A stretch of 40,211 bases of DNA from HGM04593 sp045592125 (GTDB lineage: Bacteria > Bacteroidota > Bacteroidia > Bacteroidales > Bacteroidaceae). Every line of letters starts with the position of its first letter. The first letter of the stretch is position 1. The notes under the pieces are model-generated. The model was not told where the DNA came from. It did no database searches and saw only the letters and a list, made by a program, of their open reading frames with translations. A program made the translations under genes and the position numbers. The stretch lies in contig JAZNUE010000032.1 of the NCBI GenBank assembly GCA_045592125.1, positions 1-40,211 on the forward strand, written 5' to 3'. Positions 22,745-30,746 of this stretch are shown in pieces.

Positions 22745-23908
22745 TCATTTATCAATGACAATGAAGGCCGAATAGCTGTTCTCCGGCGTAACAGGAGACA
22801 AGTTCAGGTAGCCGCTGGCAACACGCCCGTCCTCAACCACAAGGGGATAGCGCTGCATGTTATGAGCATGCTCCTCAAATGCCAGGCCCTTCTCCTTGTA
22901 GAAATTCACACAGTAGCGCCCATGCCTGCCGGCGGAGACAAAGCGGTCATACACTATCCTGGAGACAACACCCATGTTCATACGCAAGTTCACCTCCATG
23001 CACGGGTTAAGGCGCAAGGCGCCACTGTCGTCACGGTATACCATCATGTCAACACCCAGATAGCCAATGTATCCCGAACCGCGCAGCACACTGCCAAGCA
23101 GGCCTTGCAGGGTCTCCCTTACCATGAGCAGTTCCTCGCGCGGGATATATCCCGAAAGAATTTCTTCTATCTTGCTGTCGGGGGCAAGGAGATTCCCCGA
23201 ATAGCTGCCTTTCACGGCATTGAAGAGCGAGTAGCCTGCAAATGAGACGCCATTGCCCGAGGAGAAGAACTCCATAGCAAATTCCTGTACTGGAGAAAGG
23301 TAATGCTCGCACACCACCCCGCCCTGACGCCTAATTACACCTCGGCAGAAATTCATCAGCGGCACCTCGGCCCTGCCTATTCCCCACATTATACCCTTGC
23401 CGCTGCCCGACCATGGCGCCTTTACTACACTGCGCGGCATGCTCTCTACAAATGAGGCGACGTCGCTCTCCGCTGTAGCGTAAACAGGAACTGCAGGAAC
23501 ATCTATCCCGCGCTGCTTTAGTTCGCAGAGAAGCATAATTGCTGTACGGCGGTTGGAGAGAGAGCGTATTCTGCCAATAGAATCATCCGATGGCAAAAGG
23601 CTGCCAGGAAAGCCCATTGCCGCAATGCGCCGCTTTATCTGGGCGCTCCAGCCCCATGGGCAGAAGGCGGTTACCTGTTCCATGCATGGACCGCCGTACC
23701 GCCTTGCTAATGCGAAACGTGATGACATGGCGTCGTAATACCAACTACATTCATCGGGAAGCAGCACACAGTCTCCTTCTGCGGCAAACCAGAGCGGCAG
23801 CGCACATAGGTCGCGCGCAATCTGCGTGGCAGCAGGAGGCGGACAGTAGTTTGCGCCGCCATCGGCAAGCGCAAGGTCATTCTCAGGATTAAAGATATGC
23901 AGCAGCAC
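22745..23908 (-). CDS. ATP-grasp-like protein of unknown substrate
   Basis: 387 residues. The segment SVVKAPWSGSGKGIMWGIG has the form of the ATP-grasp phosphate loop, and GYLGVDMMVYRDDSGALRLNP with CMEVNLRMNMG has the Asp/Glu/Asn metal-binding arrangement of the ATP-grasp C-terminal lobe. The N-terminus HIFNPENDLALADGGANYCP is unusual and has no family name that I know. ATP-grasp enzymes form acyl-phosphates and ligate them to an amine or thiol, so an amide ligase is plausible. No signal peptide. It starts 5 bp after the TonB-C protein gene, so the two are almost certainly co-transcribed. Substrate and product unknown. Confidence 0.78.
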   Translation of the reverse strand: MLLHIFNPENDLALADGGANYCPPPAATQIARDLCALPLWFAAEGDCVLLPDECSWYYDAMSSRFALARRYGGPCMEQVTAFCPWGWSAQIKRRIAAMGFPGSLLPSDDSIGRIRSLSNRRTAIMLLCELKQRGIDVPAVPVYATAESDVASFVESMPRSVVKAPWSGSGKGIMWGIGRAEVPLMNFCRGVIRRQGGVVCEHYLSPVQEFAMEFFSSGNGVSFAGYSLFNAVKGSYSGNLLAPDSKIEEILSGYIPREELLMVRETLQGLLGSVLRGSGYIGYLGVDMMVYRDDSGALRLNPCMEVNLRMNMGVVSRIVYDRFVSAGRHGRYCVNFYKEKGLAFEEHAHNMQRYPLVVEDGRVASGYLNLSPVTPENSYSAFIVIDK

Positions 23909-23913
23909 AGCTG

Positions 23914-24354
23914 TCAGAATTTCCGGTTTACCGAACTGTTGCCGTCGTCGTCAATAAATGTACCGTGTTTCTTCACAGTCTTGAAGTTGATGGGGATAGA
24001 CATCTCGGCACGTACGGGCACTCCGTTACGCTTGCCAGGCGTCCAGTACTTCATCATCTTCACTACTCGCATAGCCTCGGCGTCAAGCGAAGGAGATACA
24101 GGCCTAAGCACCCTTACTCCCGAGACATAGCCGTCCATTCCAACTGAGAAGCCTATAAGCACCTCGCCAACCTCATTGTTTGCCTGCGCCTCGGCAGGGT
24201 ATACCAGTTCCTGGAGCAGGAACTTGCGCAGTGCCGCCTGGCCTCCTGGATATTCTGGCATAACAACCTTGTCCTTCTTTCTTTGGGCATATGTCTCGCT
24301 TGCAGGCACTGCCAGCAGAAGCAGCAGCAAAAGAAACTGCAGAAATCTTTTCAT
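23914..24354 (-). CDS. Periplasmic TonB C-terminal domain protein
   Basis: 146 residues. After a signal peptide (MKRFLQFLLLLLLLAVPASE), the mature part is little more than a TonB_C domain: MPEYPGGQAALRKFL, then LVYPAEAQANNEVGEVLIGF and the final strands through VPVRAEMSIPINFK. A true energy transducer has an uncleaved N-terminal helix and a Pro-rich spacer; here the spacer is missing. So it is either a stand-alone periplasmic TonB-like domain or a minimal anchored one. It has a good promoter upstream and is followed by the ATP-grasp gene. Domain assignment is firm; role is not. Confidence 0.85.
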   Translation of the reverse strand: MKRFLQFLLLLLLLAVPASETYAQRKKDKVVMPEYPGGQAALRKFLLQELVYPAEAQANNEVGEVLIGFSVGMDGYVSGVRVLRPVSPSLDAEAMRVVKMMKYWTPGKRNGVPVRAEMSIPINFKTVKKHGTFIDDDGNSSVNRKF

Positions 24355-24448
24355 GATAACAATGTTTGGAAACTTCTAAAAAACACTTCCTTGCTGAAGC
24401 CGCGCCGCTTATTTCACAATAAAAATATTGACACAGCCTCATGCATTG

Positions 24449-24479
24449 CAAATGTAATAAATATATGCTTTGGAGGCAA
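24449..24479 (-). promoter_or_regulatory. Promoter of the TonB-C/ATP-grasp pair
   Basis: On the - strand TTG (24477-24479), 20 bp, TACATTTG (24449-24456). The leader would be about 90 nt. Confidence 0.6.
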
Positions 24480-24488
24480 TGGTGCAGG

Positions 24489-24528
24489 AAAAAGAAAAGT
24501 CAGGAACAATGAAATTTGTTCCTGACTT
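24489..24528 (-). terminator. Intrinsic terminator of tRNA-His
   Basis: On the - strand AGTCAGGAACAA pairs perfectly with TTGTTCCTGACT around a 6-nt loop and is followed by TTTCTTTTT. It starts about 5 bp after the tRNA 3' end. The TonB-C promoter overlaps its far edge. Confidence 0.9.
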
Positions 24529-24532
24529 GCTG

Positions 24533-24607
24533 GGTGGTTGATGGGATTCGAACCCACGACATTCAGAACCACAATCTGACGCTCTAACCAGCTGAACTAC
24601 AACCACC
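24533..24607 (-). tRNA. tRNA-His (anticodon GTG)
   Basis: On the - strand: acceptor GTGGTTG pairs with CAACCAC, D-arm GTTCAGCTGGTTAGAGC, anticodon stem TCAGA/TCTGA with loop TTGTGGT, and T-arm with GGGTTCGAATCCC. The anticodon is GTG, reading His codons. The base before position 1 is G and faces discriminator C, the extra G-1:C73 pair diagnostic of tRNA-His. CCA is not encoded. Confidence 0.96.
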
Positions 24608-24635
24608 ATGTCGCTTTGACTTCTCAAAAGCGTTG

Positions 24636-24667
24636 CAAAGGTATAGAATTATTTCCTATTTTCCAAA
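24636..24667 (-). promoter_or_regulatory. Promoter of tRNA-His
   Basis: On the - strand TTTG (24664-24667), 20 bp, TACCTTTG (24636-24643), full consensus. The tRNA starts about 29 bp downstream. Confidence 0.8.
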
Positions 24668-24735
24668 CATTCACGGTTATTTTTTACACACAACTGCGTT
24701 TTTTGCCTATTTTGCAAGCAGCAGACCCAGCCAGC

Positions 24736-24783
24736 ACGATAGACACGAGTGGCGGTCCAAAGACCGCCACTCGTGTCTATCGT
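24736..24783. other. Perfect 22-bp hairpin
   Basis: Arms 24736-24757 and 24762-24783 are exact reverse complements (ACGATAGACACGAGTGGCGG on the left, plus two more bases), with a 4-nt loop CAAA. It lies between the zinc-ribbon gene end (24824) and the tRNA-His promoter. No T-run follows on the - strand, so a classical terminator is not supported, though stopping read-through into the tRNA would suit the place. Confidence 0.75.
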
Positions 24784-24823
24784 AAAGTGCAAGCAGAGAG
24801 CTGGTCCTGCTTCAAGCAAATTC

Positions 24824-25642
24824 TTACTCAGGTTTTGCAGCACGGCGTATGCCACGGCGCTTTGGTGCTGGTGCTTCTGCCGGTTTCTCCTGCTGAACGC
24901 CTGCAAGCTCTGGGTCAATCATGATGCGGCCGCAGTTCTCGCAGACAATAATCTTCTTCCTCATGCGGATATCCATCTGGCGCTGAGGCGGAATCTTGCT
25001 GAAACAGCCGGCACAAGCGTCACGCTCGACATAAACGATACCCAGGCCATTGCGTGAGTTCTTGCGTATGCGCTTGAACGATGTGAGCAGACGCGGTTCA
25101 ATGTTCAGCTCAAGGTCGTGTGCCTGCTCGCGGAGTTTCTCCTCCTCGGCCTTTGTCTCGGCAACAATGTCCTCAAGCTCGGCCTTCTTCATGTCAAGGT
25201 CCTTGCGGCGCTCCTCAAGCATTGAGGCTGTGCGCTCAAGCTCTTCGTTCTTCTGCAGTTCCTGCTTCTTAGCGTCGTTAATCTTCTTCTCGTCATGCTC
25301 AATCACAAGGCGGTTATACTCAATTTCCTTGTTAAGGAGGTCGAACTCACGGTTGTTGCGCACGTTCTCCTGGTCGGCAGTATACTTCTCGATGTTTCTC
25401 TTTGCCAGTTCCATCTCCTCGCGGAAAGAGACTACATTCTCGTGAATCTTCTTGATTTCGTTGTTGATATTCTCGATACGTGTACCAAGGCCTACAATCT
25501 CGTCCTCAAGGTCCTTTACCTCAAGAGGAAGCTCGCCACGCAGAATCTTAATCTTGTCAATCTGTGTAAGGATTGTCTGCAACTCATAAAGGGTCTTCAG
25601 TTTCTCTTCAACTGTGTACTCTGAAGGATCTTTCTTTGCCAT
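24824..25642 (-). CDS. Coiled-coil C4 zinc-ribbon protein
   Basis: 272 residues. About residues 10-180 are charged heptad sequence predicted to form a long antiparallel coiled coil (for example LEDEIVGLGTRIENINNEIK). A C4 zinc ribbon follows (CAGC about 30 residues before CENC), then a basic Ala/Pro-rich tail ending KRRGIRRAAKPE. This is the architecture of the CT398/YbgI-neighbour group often encoded next to Nif3-like proteins, as here: it begins 27 bp after the Nif3 gene on the same strand. Proposed roles of the group in nucleic-acid binding or secretion are unsettled. No signal peptide. Confidence 0.88.
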   Translation of the reverse strand: MAKKDPSEYTVEEKLKTLYELQTILTQIDKIKILRGELPLEVKDLEDEIVGLGTRIENINNEIKKIHENVVSFREEMELAKRNIEKYTADQENVRNNREFDLLNKEIEYNRLVIEHDEKKINDAKKQELQKNEELERTASMLEERRKDLDMKKAELEDIVAETKAEEEKLREQAHDLELNIEPRLLTSFKRIRKNSRNGLGIVYVERDACAGCFSKIPPQRQMDIRMRKKIIVCENCGRIMIDPELAGVQQEKPAEAPAPKRRGIRRAAKPE

Positions 25643-25669
25643 TTTATTGTATAATTAAAGTTAATGATT

Positions 25670-26764
25670 TTATAGATAGTTCACAGGATTAGCATTGATA
25701 GCGGTCTTTACAACCTTAAGGGCCGGGAAACTGCTGGCCAGCAGCTCGCCGAAAATATCCATCACGCATATCTCGCTCTCATAGTGACCCACAACAGCAA
25801 CGGCCATCCCGTCATAATTGAACAGGTCGTGATAACGTGCCTCGCCGGTTATGTACAGGCCGGCACCTGAAGCCATTGCGGCAGGAGCGAACGAACCGCC
25901 CGCACCGCTACAAAGCGCTACCTTCTTGATTTTTTTACCGTTCAGTGGCGTATGGCGCAAGCACCCTACCCCTAGCCTTTCCTTTACAAGCCCAAGGAAC
26001 TCAAGCGCATCGCGCTCCTCGGGAAGCTCGCCTATGATACCTGTGCCTACGCTGTCCCAGCTGTTCTTCAGCGGATATATATCGTATGCAGGTTCTTCAT
26101 AAGGATGTGACTTGAGAATTGCAGAGACAGCACGGTCTTTCATGTATGCAGGCAACACAGTCTCGATACGGACCTCCTCTTCACGATGAAGTTCCCCTAC
26201 CGTCCCGCAGAATGGACTGCACCCATCCCCGGCCTTGAAAGTGCCAAAACCGTTCACATTATAGCTGCAAGAAGCGTAATTGCCTATATCCCCGCAACCG
26301 GCCGCGAAAAGGGCCTCACGCACAGTATCGGCATGCGAGACCGGCACATATACTGCAAGCTTAAGCAAGGAATCCTCCTTCGGCTGAAGTATACGTACGT
26401 TATTGAGTCCGAGCATCTGGGCCAGACGGCGGTTTATTCCTTGCGGAGCATTGTCTATGTTTGTATGCGCAGAATATATTGCGACACCGTTTGCAAGCGA
26501 CTTGATTATGAGACGTTCAATGTAGTTCTTGCCGGTAATGCGCTTTAGCGGCCTGAAGATTACAGGATGATGTGACACAATGAGATTGCACCCCGATGCG
26601 ATGGCCTCGTCAACAATGGCCTCGGTCACATCAAGACACAATAAAACCCCTGCAACTTCCGCTTCTGGCAATCCAATCTGCAATCCGGCATTGTCAAAAT
26701 CGTCTTGCAGCGGCAGAGGCGCGAACATTTCAAGGGCATTCGCTATATCCTTTATCTTAACCAA
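25670..26764 (-). CDS. Nif3-like dinuclear metal centre protein
   Basis: 364 residues of the Nif3/YbgI family (often annotated as GTP cyclohydrolase 1 type 2-like), a hexameric protein with two metals per site. Visible are the N-terminal FAPLPLQDDFDNAGLQIG, LIVSHHPVIFRPLKR (metal-binding His pair), YSAHTNIDNAPQGINRRLA, a central insert domain (about 130-235; KSHPYEEPAYDIYPL) and C-terminal GHYESEI. The start is a TTG at 26764, as family members begin at the equivalent of VKIKDIANAL; no ATG is near. A promoter lies about 30 bp upstream. Co-transcription with the zinc-ribbon gene is likely. The enzymatic activity of the family is not firmly established. Confidence 0.92.
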   Translation of the reverse strand: MVKIKDIANALEMFAPLPLQDDFDNAGLQIGLPEAEVAGVLLCLDVTEAIVDEAIASGCNLIVSHHPVIFRPLKRITGKNYIERLIIKSLANGVAIYSAHTNIDNAPQGINRRLAQMLGLNNVRILQPKEDSLLKLAVYVPVSHADTVREALFAAGCGDIGNYASCSYNVNGFGTFKAGDGCSPFCGTVGELHREEEVRIETVLPAYMKDRAVSAILKSHPYEEPAYDIYPLKNSWDSVGTGIIGELPEERDALEFLGLVKERLGVGCLRHTPLNGKKIKKVALCSGAGGSFAPAAMASGAGLYITGEARYHDLFNYDGMAVAVVGHYESEICVMDIFGELLASSFPALKVVKTAINANPVNYL

Positions 26765-26790
26765 AATGTCTTGTAAGGTTATTTCAAGCG

Positions 26791-26821
26791 CGAAGATACT
26801 ATTTTTTTCCTATTGCCACAA
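26791..26821 (-). promoter_or_regulatory. Promoter of the Nif3/zinc-ribbon pair
   Basis: On the - strand TTG (26819-26821), 20 bp, TATCTTCG (26791-26798), one base from consensus. The same -7 variant is seen before trpS. The leader would be about 20 nt. Confidence 0.5.
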
Positions 26822-26850
26822 GTTTTGCGCGAGATATATTTGCATGCAGC

Positions 26851-28023
26851 TCAGCATATCCTGTCGTATGCGGCCTTAATCTGGCCTAGCGCCTTTGCCA
26901 GCGTTGCACGGGGGCAGCCAACATTCATGCGCATGAAGCCAGAACCGCCTTCGCCGAACATTGCACCGTCGTTCAGGGCAACCTTTGCCTCGCGGACAAA
27001 GAACTCGGGCAGGCTGCCGGGCGGGAGCCCAAGCCCACGGGCGTCAAGGAACACCAGGTAGGAGGCCTGCGGGCGTATCATCCCCATCCTGGGCATATTC
27101 TCCTTGATATACTGCTCCATAAAGTCTATGTTGCCCTCGACATACCTGAGCATTTGCTCCAGCCACTCGTCGCCTTGCTCATATGCCGCAGCCACAGGAG
27201 CGGTTGCAAACACATGTGCCGTATCGAGCTCGTTCTTCCTGAGGAATTCCTGGTACCGAGCGCGGATGGCCTCATTCTGTATTATGTAATAAGAGCTCTT
27301 GAGACCTGCGATATTGAAGGTCTTGCTCGCGGCCATGAATGTTACGCTGTTGTCCCTTGCCCTCTCGCTGACAGTGGCAAACGGCGTGTGCCTGAATCCC
27401 GCAAGGGTCATGTCGCAATGGATTTCATCGCTGACTATGAGGACATTGTTCTCGACGCATATGTCGCACATCCTCTGCAGTTCCTCCCTTGTCCACACAC
27501 GGCCGCACGGGTTGTGGGGATTACACAGCAGGAACACCTTGCACCCCTTTGCCTTCTCCTCGAAGAGGGCAAAGTCTATCTGCAGCTGGCCATCCACTAG
27601 CTGCAATGGACTTGTAACCAGCGTGCGCCCAAGGTCATTCGGCACACTAAAGTAAGGATGATACACTGGCGGTTGTATGAGAACCTTGTCGCCAGCATCT
27701 GTAAAGCATTGCAAGGCAAATGATATTGCAGGCACAATGCCGCCCACGAAACCTATATCCTCGGGCGCGACATCCCAGCCGTAACGGCGCGACACCCAGC
27801 CCTGTATCGCCGGTTTCCAGCGGCCGCTGCAGGCTGTGTAGCCCAGGACCTCGTGGGCGAGGCGCTCGCGTATGGACTCGACTACAAAACCAGGAGTCCT
27901 GAAGTCCATGTCGGCAATCCACATGGGGATAATATCTTCAGTACCGAAAAATTCCTTGAGAGCGTCATACTTCAGGCAGTCGCTGTGCTTGCGCTGTACT
28001 ATCTCGTCAAAATCGTATTTCAT
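26851..28023 (-). CDS. PatB/MalY-type aminotransferase (putative C-S lyase)
   Basis: About 390 residues of the fold-type I PLP enzymes, MalY/PatB subgroup, which cleave cystathionine or other cysteine S-conjugates. Landmarks: MWIADMDFRTPG near residue 35, LLCNPHNPCGRVW in the middle, VSDEIHCDMTL with the PLP-facing Asp, ASKTFNIAGLK with the Schiff-base lysine, and FMRMNVGCPRATL near the end. I chose the ATG at 28023 because family members begin MKYDFDE; an ATG at 28035, directly abutting the ABC ATPase stop (TAAATG), adds four residues and is possible. It is the third gene of an S37-like peptidase, ATPase, lyase set. Cystathionine beta-lyase activity is an inference. Confidence 0.9.
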   Translation of the reverse strand: MKYDFDEIVQRKHSDCLKYDALKEFFGTEDIIPMWIADMDFRTPGFVVESIRERLAHEVLGYTACSGRWKPAIQGWVSRRYGWDVAPEDIGFVGGIVPAISFALQCFTDAGDKVLIQPPVYHPYFSVPNDLGRTLVTSPLQLVDGQLQIDFALFEEKAKGCKVFLLCNPHNPCGRVWTREELQRMCDICVENNVLIVSDEIHCDMTLAGFRHTPFATVSERARDNSVTFMAASKTFNIAGLKSSYYIIQNEAIRARYQEFLRKNELDTAHVFATAPVAAAYEQGDEWLEQMLRYVEGNIDFMEQYIKENMPRMGMIRPQASYLVFLDARGLGLPPGSLPEFFVREAKVALNDGAMFGEGGSGFMRMNVGCPRATLAKALGQIKAAYDRIC

Positions 28024-28035
28024 CTGTGCATACAT

Positions 28036-28833
28036 TTACGGCAAGTCCTTTACTGCCTCAATATCTATCCTGTTCTCCTTGCTGTTGTAGCAGACACCTT
28101 CGTCATCAATGAAGGCGTTCAGCGCCCCGCTGCGCGACAGTCCGGCAACAGTGCCGGCAGCAAGCCTGCCGTCATGCATGAGCCACATCTTGCCGGCAAT
28201 GTGCAAGGCAATGTCAAGGTCGTGTGTCGACACTATAACCGCCTTGCCTTCACTCTGGGCCACATGCCTGAGCATTTGCATGAGGCGCACCTTGCTAGGA
28301 TAGTCAAGGTAGGCAGCTGGCTCGTCAAGCATTATAAGCGGAGTCTGCTGGGCAAGCGCCTTCGCAATCATGCACTTCTGCCTCTCGCCGTCGCTGAGCG
28401 TGAAGATGTCGCGCCCGGCAAGGTGCGCTACGCCCATAGTCTCCATTGCCTGCCCTACCGCCTGCCTGTCCGCCGCCGTAAGGGTGCCAAGGAAATTGGT
28501 ATAAGGAGTGCGTCCCAGGGAGACTAGTTCCCTCACGCTCATGCTGGCTACAGAGGCCATTCCGGTGAGCACAACCGAGATTTTCCTTGCCAGCTGCTGC
28601 ATTGAGAGCGAGGCGATATCCTCCCCGCTGTAGGCAATACTGCCGCCAAGCGGCCTGTTATATCCTGCAAGAGTACGCAGCAGGGTCGATTTCCCGGCAC
28701 CGTTCCTGCCCACAAGCGCAACAAGCTCGCCTTTGCAGAGCGTTGCATTTATGCCGCTAGCAACAATGGCAGAATGCCCTTTTGAGGTATAGCCTATCGT
28801 CAGTTCCCTGATGTTGAGAGCGGCACCATCCAT
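28036..28833 (-). CDS. ABC transporter ATP-binding protein, FecE/BtuD type
   Basis: 265 residues with a complete nucleotide-binding domain: Walker A GRNGAGKST, Q-loop region ARKISVVLTG, signature LSDGERQ (LSGGQ variant), Walker B LIMLDEP, and H-loop VSTHDLD. Overall sequence is of the iron-siderophore/cobalamin/heme importer group, so it should power a permease for such a ligand at the inner membrane. No permease, periplasmic binding protein or TonB-dependent receptor gene is in the window, so it is an orphan subunit here. It starts 1 bp after the S37-like peptidase and abuts the PatB-type gene. The last 30 or so residues (DDEGVCYNSKENRIDIEAV) form a short extension. Confidence 0.92.
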   Translation of the reverse strand: MDGAALNIRELTIGYTSKGHSAIVASGINATLCKGELVALVGRNGAGKSTLLRTLAGYNRPLGGSIAYSGEDIASLSMQQLARKISVVLTGMASVASMSVRELVSLGRTPYTNFLGTLTAADRQAVGQAMETMGVAHLAGRDIFTLSDGERQKCMIAKALAQQTPLIMLDEPAAYLDYPSKVRLMQMLRHVAQSEGKAVIVSTHDLDIALHIAGKMWLMHDGRLAAGTVAGLSRSGALNAFIDDEGVCYNSKENRIDIEAVKDLP

Positions 28834-28834
28834 G

Positions 28835-30136
28835 TTACTTGTATTCCATCCACTCGTTAAGCTGCTCGAGAATCTGGTCCCTCATTTCCTCGGGCATGTT
28901 CAGGATACGTGCTGTATGGCTGCCGCCTGGCTGGATGAACACCTTGATATTCTCCTTGTTGCGGTCGCGGAGCCATGTGATACCGCTTGCAGTCCATGGG
29001 TCAACCTCGCCGTACACAAGAATCATCCTTGGGTCATTCTCGGTGTAATAGTCGGTAACGAAGCGGTAGTTGCTGTCATCGAACTCAACATCGGCAAACT
29101 CTTCGGGAAGAAGGACGCGCTTGAGATAGCCTTCAATCTCCTCCTCGTCAACATACTTGCGGAAGGGCTCAATGTTATAGCCGTAGTAGCCGAAGTCCTT
29201 AACGGCCTGGACAAAGAACGACTCTATACTGTTCTGGGCAGCAAAGTAGTCGGGACCGCACATCTTTATAAAATAGTCAATAATTGTCTTGTCATCGGAA
29301 TCAAGCGCAGGAATTGTGCTCACCGGTGTACCCCACTGCCACATTGAGAACTGGTACTCAAGAACCAGAAGGTCGTAGATTGTAGATGTTGGCACACGGA
29401 AAGTCAGGTCATGTTCCAGGCAGTACTCGTCGAACAGCGGCAACAGGCGCTCCTTGCGCTCGAAGAGCTCGCGCTGGAAATTGCGTATAGCGTCGCGGTT
29501 TGCCTTTGTAGACACCTGCTCAAGGAAAGACTCGTGGCGCCCGTCCTCGACAGCACAGCTCAGCGGGCCTACATAGGGAACCGAGACATCAAGGTCCTCG
29601 GGATAGTAGGCACGCAGGAAGATAGATGTTGAACCGCCCTTGCTTATTCCGGTAGAGGCCCACTTGCGGCCATAGAAAGGCTTGAACGATGTTATAATCC
29701 TGTGATAGTCGTCCATAGAGTTCTCAATGGTGAGGAAATCCCAGTTGCAGGGCTGGGGAGTCGACTCAAAGAAATAGCGGTGCTCAACGAAGATGATGTT
29801 GGCGTCCATGATTCTTGTAAGCTCTTCCATGTAGCGCGGGCTCTTGAACGCATAGTCGGCGCCATAGCCCTCGGTAACAAGCACCACCGGACGGTCGTAA
29901 CCGCGATGGCCCAGCATTACACGCTGCTCGAATGTACCGGCTGCAGGGTTGTCGCTGTCGAGCAGCTGGGTAAACTTCATAAGATAGTACTGGCGGGTGG
30001 TGTCGGCCTTCTCTACCTTCTCAAAACTCTTCACGAAATCAATGCCCTTTAGCATTTTTTCAACCTCGCCCTGCTGTGCTGCAGCCGTAAACGCCACAAG
30101 CAGGAACGACAGCAAAAAGAAAAATCTTCTATTCAT
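28835..30136 (-). CDS. Secreted S37-like (PS-10) serine peptidase
   Basis: 433 residues with a signal peptide (MNRRFFFLLSFLLVAFTAAAQ). An alpha/beta-hydrolase core has S165 in GISKGGS as nucleophile, Asp in YGEVDPWTA and His in GGSHTARI, consistent with a Ser-Asp-His triad. The overall pattern (FVEHRYFFESTP, then the lid region) fits the S37 prolyl tri/tetrapeptidyl aminopeptidase family, related to S28. It would release short peptides, often with proline, from extracytoplasmic substrates. It has a consensus promoter and heads the set with the ABC ATPase (1 bp apart) and PatB-type lyase. S37 versus S28 assignment is from memory of the families. Confidence 0.85.
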   Translation of the reverse strand: MNRRFFFLLSFLLVAFTAAAQQGEVEKMLKGIDFVKSFEKVEKADTTRQYYLMKFTQLLDSDNPAAGTFEQRVMLGHRGYDRPVVLVTEGYGADYAFKSPRYMEELTRIMDANIIFVEHRYFFESTPQPCNWDFLTIENSMDDYHRIITSFKPFYGRKWASTGISKGGSTSIFLRAYYPEDLDVSVPYVGPLSCAVEDGRHESFLEQVSTKANRDAIRNFQRELFERKERLLPLFDEYCLEHDLTFRVPTSTIYDLLVLEYQFSMWQWGTPVSTIPALDSDDKTIIDYFIKMCGPDYFAAQNSIESFFVQAVKDFGYYGYNIEPFRKYVDEEEIEGYLKRVLLPEEFADVEFDDSNYRFVTDYYTENDPRMILVYGEVDPWTASGITWLRDRNKENIKVFIQPGGSHTARILNMPEEMRDQILEQLNEWMEYK

Positions 30137-30179
30137 ATGACTTGTTTAATTATTAGACCTCAGATAATGCAATATTTTA

Positions 30180-30210
30180 CAAAATTAATCAAAGTAACGT
30201 ACAATGCAAA
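30180..30210 (-). promoter_or_regulatory. Promoter of the S37-like peptidase operon
   Basis: On the - strand TTTG (30207-30210), 19 bp, TAATTTTG (30180-30187), full consensus. The leader is about 40 nt. Confidence 0.75.
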
Positions 30211-30329
30211 ATTTTGGAAAATCTTTGTGCCCAGGCCCCTTCGGACGCGCTTGCGCGCTAACAGCGGCTGCTTGTGTCATTACAGCAACCTCAAGGAAAG
30301 GCGGCGGCAATATATTTGCAGCAAAAAAG

Positions 30330-30611
30330 ATGAGAAAGAAGAAGATTGTTTTCAGTTCCTCTGGCGGGACACCGGCAATGAAGTTCCTGCTTCATGTCAT
30401 CGAGAAGTTCGATAACGCCGACCTTGAGCAGATTGCGGCCATTATTGCGGCAGTGTGCAGGAGGCATGCAGTTATCATTACCGCCGAGCACGGCGACGGT
30501 TGCCTGGCCATAGGCGGCAGCTCCCAGCAGAGCGTAGAGGTAGTGGATGGAACATTAAGGCTCGATGGCGATAACATAGAGGCAGGCAGCGGCATAATGC
30601 AAGTATATTAA
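30330..30611 (+). CDS. Hypothetical protein, 93 aa
   Basis: I do not recognise this family. The ATG at 30330 gives MRKKKIVFSSSGGTPAMKFL; the longer in-frame start at 30204 adds an unconvincing stretch that overlaps the divergent promoter. The protein is small, soluble and mixed alpha/beta, with a hydrophobic helix (AAIIAAVCRRHAVIITAEHG) and a Gly-rich end. A TATATTTG -7-like octamer lies at 30311-30318, only 11 bp before the ATG and without a matching upstream element. A MITE-like element starts 17 bp after the stop. Confidence 0.5.
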   Translation: MRKKKIVFSSSGGTPAMKFLLHVIEKFDNADLEQIAAIIAAVCRRHAVIITAEHGDGCLAIGGSSQQSVEVVDGTLRLDGDNIEAGSGIMQVY

Positions 30612-30627
30612 CAAAGTATATTAACTA

Positions 30628-30732
30628 AGAAGCTGTTTAGATTTCTAAAAAGAATTTTTCTTATATTGGAAACCGCTCTTTCGCTGTTTCTTATATTCAA
30701 GAAACTTAACGATATAAATTTAAACAGTTTCT
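30628..30732. mobile_element. MITE-like element copy 2 (105 bp)
   Basis: Terminal inverted repeats AGAAGCTGTTTAGATTT and AAATTTAAACAGTTTCT bound a 105-bp A/T-rich element without coding capacity, related along much of its length to the ends of copy 1. Its right end lies 14 bp before the start of the 81-aa gene. Confidence 0.65.
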
Positions 30733-30746
30733 ATAACAGTTCAGCA

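Noticed and set aside
24436..24627. - strand frame across tRNA-His (VVVVQLVRASDCGS)
   Set aside because: This peptide is the familiar translation of a tRNA gene.
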